A DNA stretch of 10,622 nt from CAZGXM01 sp964529795 (GTDB lineage: Bacteria > Bacillota > JADQBR01). The DNA is taken from positions 1 to 10,622 of the forward strand of contig CAZGXM010000073.1 of assembly GCA_964529795.1 (NCBI GenBank). The letters run 5' to 3'. The position numbers were made by a program, and so were the translations under genes. The notes under the pieces were generated by a model. That model did no database searches. It was not told the DNA's origin and saw only the letters and a list, made by a program, of their open reading frames with translations. Below, one piece after another: positions 6,895-10,622 of the stretch; positions within the stretch are counted from its first letter, which is position 1; each line of letters opens with the position of its first letter.

Positions 6895-7665
6895 ATGGGT
6901 ATTTTTGAAGCGATAATACTGGGAATCATTCAAGGAATTACAGAGTTTCTTCCCATTAGCAGTTCGGGACACCTGGTAATTTTACAGGAATTTTTAGGGG
7001 TCAATACCCCGGGGGTTACCTTTGAGGTGTTACTGCATTTTGGCACGCTGGTTTCGGTGGTAATATACTTTCGCAGGGATATTGCCTACCTGCTCAAGCA
7101 CCCTGGGGATCGCTTTTTTAGGCTGATTGTCATTGGCATTATTCCTACTGGATTGATGGGTGTACTGTTTGAGGACCTTTTTGAAAGCCTTTTTAGTTCG
7201 GTTAACCTGGTGGCTTTGATGTTACTGGTTACGGGTGTGATTTTATGGGTTGCCGAGGTGCTGGCCCGTGCCGAGAAGAACAGCGAAACTATGACCCTCA
7301 AGGACGCCCTCATAATTGGTTTTGCTCAAGGCCTGGCCATTACCCCGGGAATATCCCGCTCCGGCACCACCATTGCTGCCGCATTGCTGATGGGATTGGA
7401 CCGGGAAACCGCTGCCCGTTACTCTTTTCTGGTGGTCATTCCGGTAATTCTGGGAGCCACGTTGTTAAAATCAGGTGACTTGTTTGCAAGCGGTGCCCGG
7501 CAGCTTTTTCTAATACCATATCTGGTGGGTACAGTTTTTGCCGGTATAGCCGGGTATTTTGCCATTGTGGTATTATTAAAGGTATTGAATACCGGCAGGT
7601 TGAGAATTTTTAGCATTTACTGCTGGTTTATCGGCGCACTGGTCTTACTGGTGAATAATTTATAA
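6895..7665 (+). CDS. uppP: Undecaprenyl-diphosphate phosphatase UppP (BacA)
   Basis: UppP removes a phosphate from undecaprenyl diphosphate on the outer face of the membrane, regenerating the lipid carrier for peptidoglycan and other wall polymers; extra copies give bacitracin resistance. The 256-residue product is slightly short but complete. The first signature, QGITEFLPISSSGH (13-26), contains the (E/Q)xxxE pair Q13/E17 and H26. The second, PGISRSGTT (151-159), holds the essential arginine R155. Hydrophobic segments fill most of the rest, as expected for this polytopic enzyme. The ATG at 6895 has GGGAG seven bases upstream and gives the family's usual N-terminus; longer in-frame starts would overlap the upstream gene. 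It is the second gene of the operon and is followed by a terminator. Confidence 0.95.
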   Translation: MGIFEAIILGIIQGITEFLPISSSGHLVILQEFLGVNTPGVTFEVLLHFGTLVSVVIYFRRDIAYLLKHPGDRFFRLIVIGIIPTGLMGVLFEDLFESLFSSVNLVALMLLVTGVILWVAEVLARAEKNSETMTLKDALIIGFAQGLAITPGISRSGTTIAAALLMGLDRETAARYSFLVVIPVILGATLLKSGDLFASGARQLFLIPYLVGTVFAGIAGYFAIVVLLKVLNTGRLRIFSIYCWFIGALVLLVNNL

Positions 7666-7672
7666 GAGGGTG

Positions 7673-7698
7673 GCCTTGCTGTTTGCAGGGCTTTATTT
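7673..7698 (+). terminator. Rho-independent terminator after uppP
   Basis: GCCTTGC (7673-7679) pairs with GCAGGGC (7685-7691), with one wobble and a 5-base loop, followed by TTTATTT. It starts eight bases after the uppP stop. The T-tract is interrupted by one A, so some read-through into spoIIIE is possible. Confidence 0.75.
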
Positions 7699-7701
7699 AA
7701 C

Positions 7702-7730
7702 TTGTCTGAAATTCTCTAGCATCTTCTATT
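7702..7730 (+). promoter_or_regulatory. Weak candidate promoter for spoIIIE
   Basis: TTGTCT (7702-7707) and TCTATT (7725-7730), 17 bases apart, each match the sigma-A consensus at four of six positions. TATTTT at 7727 is an alternative -10. Since a terminator lies just upstream, some promoter is expected in this 90-base stretch, but the match alone is weak. Confidence 0.3.
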
Positions 7731-7768
7731 TTAAATTTTCAAAGGAAAAAAGAGAACAATAGAGAATT
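7710..7768. repeat. 9-bp perfect inverted repeat upstream of spoIIIE
   Basis: AATTCTCTA (7710-7718) and TAGAGAATT (7760-7768) are exact reverse complements separated by 41 bases. One arm lies between the candidate -35 and -10, the other just before the ribosome site. It could be a two-site operator or a long-loop leader hairpin; in an AT-rich stretch chance is also possible. Confidence 0.4.
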
Positions 7769-7775
7769 GTTTCTG

Positions 7776-7782
7776 AGAGGTG
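7776..7782 (+). promoter_or_regulatory. Ribosome binding site deciding the spoIIIE start
   Basis: AGAGGTG lies before ATG 7789, with eight bases between AGAGG and the start. An in-frame GTG at 7780 overlaps this site and would have no ribosome site of its own, so it is rejected as start. Confidence 0.75.
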
Positions 7783-7788
7783 AAACAA

Positions 7789-10101
7789 ATGGCAAATTTC
7801 TTTTCTCAGATAAAGGAAGAAATAAAGTACGAAATAATTGGTATAATTATGGTTGGCTTTGCCGTACTGTCGGGAGTAAGTTTATATGCCGCCGTCAATA
7901 GCGGTTTTCAGTCGTCCCACGCGGTGGGAGCGGTAGGTTCTTTCCTGGAGAGAGTCCTCAGCGGCTTGGGTGGAGAAGGTCGTTCCATTTTGCCTGTATT
8001 TGTTGGCTTATTCGGTTTGAAGCTGATGAAGGATAGAAAACTGGCAGCGGTACCGCAAAAAATTACCGGCACTGTTGTCTTGTATATTTCCATACTGGCC
8101 TTTTTCCACCAGCAATTTATTATTGAAGGAGAGTATATGCTTGCCTTGAGGCAGGGACTGTCAGGACTTGGCGGCGGTATCATCGGGGCTTTGTTGTCCG
8201 TGGGCCTGTATATTTTATTTGGCCCGGTGGGTTCTGAGGTGATACTGGTGACCTTGATAATTGTGTCACTGCTACTGATTACCAATATGTCTCTTGTCAG
8301 CATCAGTCGAAAAATTGTCTATTTAATGGTAAATACATACAAGGAGGTACGGGAAAGGCTTGTAGATTTTATCTTTACCGTGGTTGAAGAGGATGATGAG
8401 GAGGTGGCTGAACGAAAGTCCAGGCCCGGAAAAAAAGATAAAAAGAAAGCCAGAGTTGGCCGATCATCCCCGAAGATTATCGACCACCGTGATAAAATGG
8501 ATACGGCGGCGCTCAAACTTCAGGAACAGACTGCCCCGGTGGATTTGGGAGAAGCCGTGGTCAAACCCAGTCGAAATGAAGGGACGGAAAAGAGGCGGGA
8601 TGAGGGAATTACGCCTTCAAGTTTCGCGAAGCAGATGTTCCCGGATGGGGACTCTGAAGATAATTTAGAAGACTTTGCCTTACCTCCCACCTCGTTGCTG
8701 CAGCGGCCCATGCGCTTAAAGAACCCGCGCATGAATAAAGATATTTCCGATCGCATTAAATTATTGGAAGAAACCCTGGAAAGTTTCGGGGTGAAAGTGA
8801 AAGTCACTCAGGTAAGCCGGGGGCCGGCGATTACCCGTTATGAAATGCAGCCTGCGCCGGGGGTCAAGGTCAGTAAAATTGTCAACCTGGCTGATGATAT
8901 TGCCCTGAGCATGGCTGCTCCCGATGTCAGGATTGAAGCGCCCATTCCGGGTAAAGCCGCCATCGGCATTGAGGTACCAAATAAGGAAATTGCCACGGTT
9001 CATTTTCGCGAAGTACTGGAAACTCAGGAATTTATGCAATCGGCATCCAAGCTGACAGTTGCTCTCGGTAAGGATATTGCCGGCAATCCAATTGTTGCCG
9101 ATTTACGCCGCATGCCGCATTTGCTTATTGCCGGTGCTACGGGTTCCGGGAAAAGTGTTTGTATGAATTCCTTAATTGGCAGTTTGCTGTATAAATGTAA
9201 ACCCCATGAGTTAAAATTTCTAATGATTGACCCCAAGATGGTGGAGCTTACTGATTATAATGGCATCCCGCACCTGCTGGCCCCGGTAGTAACTGATACT
9301 AAACATTCTGCCACGGCGCTGCGGTGGATGGTTAATGAGATGGAAAATCGTTACGAATTGTTTGCCGGCGCCGGAGTAAAAGACATTGATAGATATAATC
9401 GTTTAAAGGCCAGGGAGAACCCCGACGATGTGCGACCGGCGTTACCTTATCTCGTTGTGCTGATTGACGAACTGGCGGACCTGATGATGGTTGCACCTGC
9501 TGACGTGGAAGATGCCATTTGCCGCCTGGCGCAAATGGCCCGGGCAGCGGGTATTCACCTGGTGGTGGCTACGCAACGGCCTTCTGTGGATGTAATTACC
9601 GGGGTGATAAAGGCCAACATCCCTTCGCGAATTGCTTTTGCCGTGTCTTCCCAAACAGACTCACGGACAATTCTGGATGTCGGCGGTGCGGAAAAACTGA
9701 TGGGCCGGGGGGATATGTTATTCCTTCCCACCGGTGCAGCAAAACCTGTCAGGGTGCAGGGGGTCTTTGTGTCTGATGGGGAAATAAGTACCTTGGTGGG
9801 TTTTTTGAAGAAACAGGGAAAACCACAATATCAAGAAGGGCTATTTACAGTGGAAGAGGATAACAAGGAAATGGAAGAATTGGAGGATGAATTGTTGCCG
9901 GAGGCGGCAAAGTTATTAATTGCAAGTGGGCAAGCGTCTATTTCCATGCTCCAGCGTCGCTTGCGCATTGGTTATACCCGTGCAGCCCGGTTGATTGATA
10001 TCATGGAAGAAAAGGGAATTGTGGGGGGATATGAGGGCAGTAAACCCCGGGCGGTGTTGATGACATTGGATGAATATTACCGCACTTTCAAACAAGAATA
10101 G
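7789..10101 (+). CDS. spoIIIE: DNA translocase SpoIIIE/FtsK
   Basis: This ATP-driven septal DNA pump moves chromosome ends across the division or sporulation septum. The 770-residue length is close to B. subtilis SpoIIIE. The N-terminus is a membrane anchor of about four hydrophobic segments (roughly 15-36, 66-80, 93-108, 128-168). A charged, low-complexity linker follows (about 196-300) with acidic, then lysine-rich, stretches. The motor has its alpha domain at about 318-420, Walker A GATGSGKS (449-456), Walker B VVLIDE (556-561) and ARAAGIHLVVATQRPS (584-599). The C-terminal gamma winged helix (about 700-760, QRRLRIGYTRAARLIDIME) reads DNA orientation signals and closely resembles the SpoIIIE version. 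Position downstream of tepA-ylzJ supports the spoIIIE name; a vegetative FtsK role is equally possible if it is the only copy. No clear terminator follows. Confidence 0.93.
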   Translation: MANFFSQIKEEIKYEIIGIIMVGFAVLSGVSLYAAVNSGFQSSHAVGAVGSFLERVLSGLGGEGRSILPVFVGLFGLKLMKDRKLAAVPQKITGTVVLYISILAFFHQQFIIEGEYMLALRQGLSGLGGGIIGALLSVGLYILFGPVGSEVILVTLIIVSLLLITNMSLVSISRKIVYLMVNTYKEVRERLVDFIFTVVEEDDEEVAERKSRPGKKDKKKARVGRSSPKIIDHRDKMDTAALKLQEQTAPVDLGEAVVKPSRNEGTEKRRDEGITPSSFAKQMFPDGDSEDNLEDFALPPTSLLQRPMRLKNPRMNKDISDRIKLLEETLESFGVKVKVTQVSRGPAITRYEMQPAPGVKVSKIVNLADDIALSMAAPDVRIEAPIPGKAAIGIEVPNKEIATVHFREVLETQEFMQSASKLTVALGKDIAGNPIVADLRRMPHLLIAGATGSGKSVCMNSLIGSLLYKCKPHELKFLMIDPKMVELTDYNGIPHLLAPVVTDTKHSATALRWMVNEMENRYELFAGAGVKDIDRYNRLKARENPDDVRPALPYLVVLIDELADLMMVAPADVEDAICRLAQMARAAGIHLVVATQRPSVDVITGVIKANIPSRIAFAVSSQTDSRTILDVGGAEKLMGRGDMLFLPTGAAKPVRVQGVFVSDGEISTLVGFLKKQGKPQYQEGLFTVEEDNKEMEELEDELLPEAAKLLIASGQASISMLQRRLRIGYTRAARLIDIMEEKGIVGGYEGSKPRAVLMTLDEYYRTFKQE

Positions 10102-10111
10102 CAGTTGAGCG

Positions 10112-10179
10112 CGTGCCCCGGCACTATAAATTCTCTTCAGTTCGGCTTTTTTTAAGGGAGTTACTGTGCCAGGGTTACG
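10112..10179. repeat. Imperfect inverted repeat between spoIIIE and the DUF4338 gene
   Basis: The arm 10112-10129 and the arm 10161-10179 are reverse complementary over about 18 bases with a few mismatches and one bulge. GGCAC at 10120-10124 pairs with GTGCC at 10166-10170. The centre contains a seven-T run (10147-10153). It may act as an untidy spoIIIE terminator, be the edge of a mobile element, or be a degenerate palindromic repeat; the sequence does not decide. The rest of 10180-10250 shows nothing recognisable. Confidence 0.4.
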
Positions 10180-10250
10180 TCAAAGTAAAAATTAAGTAAG
10201 TTGTATCAAGGCATTAACAAATTTCACCGGCTTTTTCCTTTGCGGACTGT

Positions 10251-10262
10251 TAGAATTAGAAT
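10251..10262 (+). promoter_or_regulatory. Tandem -10-like hexamers before the DUF4338 gene
   Basis: TAGAAT occurs twice back to back (10251-10256 and 10257-10262), each five of six against TATAAT. No good -35 is seen at normal spacing; TTTCCT at 10234 is the nearest option. Short arms GGACT (10244-10248) and AGTCC (10274-10278) flank it. Weak evidence. Confidence 0.25.
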
Positions 10263-10295
10263 AAAGATACTGTAGTCCAAAAAAGGAGGCCAAAC

Positions 10296-10622
10296 ATGCC
10301 AGCACAAATCGAACTCAAATCGTTGAACGTTCGACCTATCCAACCACATGAGGAACCTCAATGGGATCAACTCATGGCTACCCAGCATTACTTAGGATTT
10401 CGCCAGATAGTAGGAGAATCCATGAAGTATGTGGCAGAATTGGGACATCAATGGGTTGCTCTGCTTGGTTGGGGGGCGGCAGCATTTAAGTGCGGCGCCA
10501 GAGACAAGTGGGTTGGTTGGTCAAGAGAACAGCAATGGAAACGCCTGCTCTTTGTAGCCAACAACTTGCGGTTTCTCATTCTGCCGGGGGTACGCATTCC
10601 CAATCTTGCCTCTAAAATACTG
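10296..10622 (+). CDS. DUF4338 (DruA-like) protein, partial; probably transposase-associated
   Basis: Only the first 109 codons are in the window, open to the last base. Key stretches are ATQHYLGFRQIVGESMKYVAE, then WVALLGWGAAAFKCGARDKWVGWS, then RLLFVANNLRFLILPGVRIPNLASKIL. These match the N-terminal part of the DUF4338 family, which includes DruA of the Druantia anti-phage system. Many family members are not defence genes: they occur as orphans or joined to a C-terminal DDE transposase domain in insertion-sequence-like elements, and the latter is the more likely reading here for an isolated gene after spoIIIE. AAGGAGG (10283-10289) is a strong ribosome site six bases before the ATG. No terminal inverted repeat can be assigned because the right end is missing. 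Confidence 0.7.
   Translation, partial: MPAQIELKSLNVRPIQPHEEPQWDQLMATQHYLGFRQIVGESMKYVAELGHQWVALLGWGAAAFKCGARDKWVGWSREQQWKRLLFVANNLRFLILPGVRIPNLASKIL

Noticed and set aside
10114..10124. GTGCCCCGGCAC as a spoIIIE terminator hairpin
   Set aside because: The stem has only four pairs with a usable loop and is not followed by a T-run; the T-run at 10147 is too far away.
10128..10136. AAATTCTCT repeated from 7709-7717, flanking spoIIIE on both sides
   Set aside because: A 9-base AT-rich match between two intergenic regions can easily be chance, and no longer similarity surrounds it.
1..10622. CRISPR arrays, tRNA or rRNA genes, known riboswitches
   Set aside because: No regularly spaced repeats, no cloverleaf or rRNA-like segments, and no riboswitch core recognised; intergenic regions are short and mostly explained by promoters and terminators.

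Overview
The window looks like a chromosomal segment of a spore-forming Firmicute. The best guess is a Clostridia-type, Desulfotomaculum/Peptococcaceae-like genome, based on the mix of protein sequences, the strong GGAGG ribosome sites and the moderate GC content; the genus is an inference. All genes are on the + strand. The backbone is the order dapG - dapA - rnjB - tepA - ylzJ - spoIIIE, known from Bacillus subtilis and other endospore formers. Two genes, a Na+/phosphate cotransporter and uppP, sit between ylzJ and spoIIIE. A truncated DUF4338 (DruA-like) gene lies at the right edge.

Layout. 22-2132: dapG (aspartokinase) and dapA (dihydrodipicolinate synthase), the entry to lysine, diaminopimelate and spore dipicolinate synthesis. 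dapA runs into a 100-N assembly gap (2133-2232) that hides its stop codon. 2233-2376: leader of rnjB, with a perfect TATAAT next to the gap and two inverted repeats. 2377-4047: ribonuclease J, closed by a textbook terminator (4085-4112). 4102-5181: the tepA-ylzJ unit (ClpP-like spore protease and its small partner), with a candidate sigma-G promoter overlapping the preceding terminator and its own terminator at the end. 5197-7698: a self-contained unit with an extended -10 promoter inside a 12-bp inverted repeat, the Na+/Pi cotransporter gene (TTG start), uppP, and a terminator. 7710-10101: a leader with a 9-bp inverted repeat, then spoIIIE/ftsK. 10102-10622: an imperfect palindrome and the start of the DUF4338 gene.

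How they fit together. dapG/dapA supply diaminopimelate for peptidoglycan and the precursor of dipicolinic acid. uppP recycles the undecaprenyl carrier that peptidoglycan synthesis needs. tepA/ylzJ and spoIIIE act in the sporulation cycle: SpoIIIE pumps DNA into the forespore, and TepA/YlzJ help degrade small acid-soluble spore proteins at outgrowth. RNase J is a housekeeping mRNA-turnover enzyme. The core is well-known biology. The parts most worth a second look are regulatory (the sigma-G-like promoter, the palindrome around the cotransporter promoter, the two leaders) and the DUF4338 gene, whose nature depends on sequence beyond the window.
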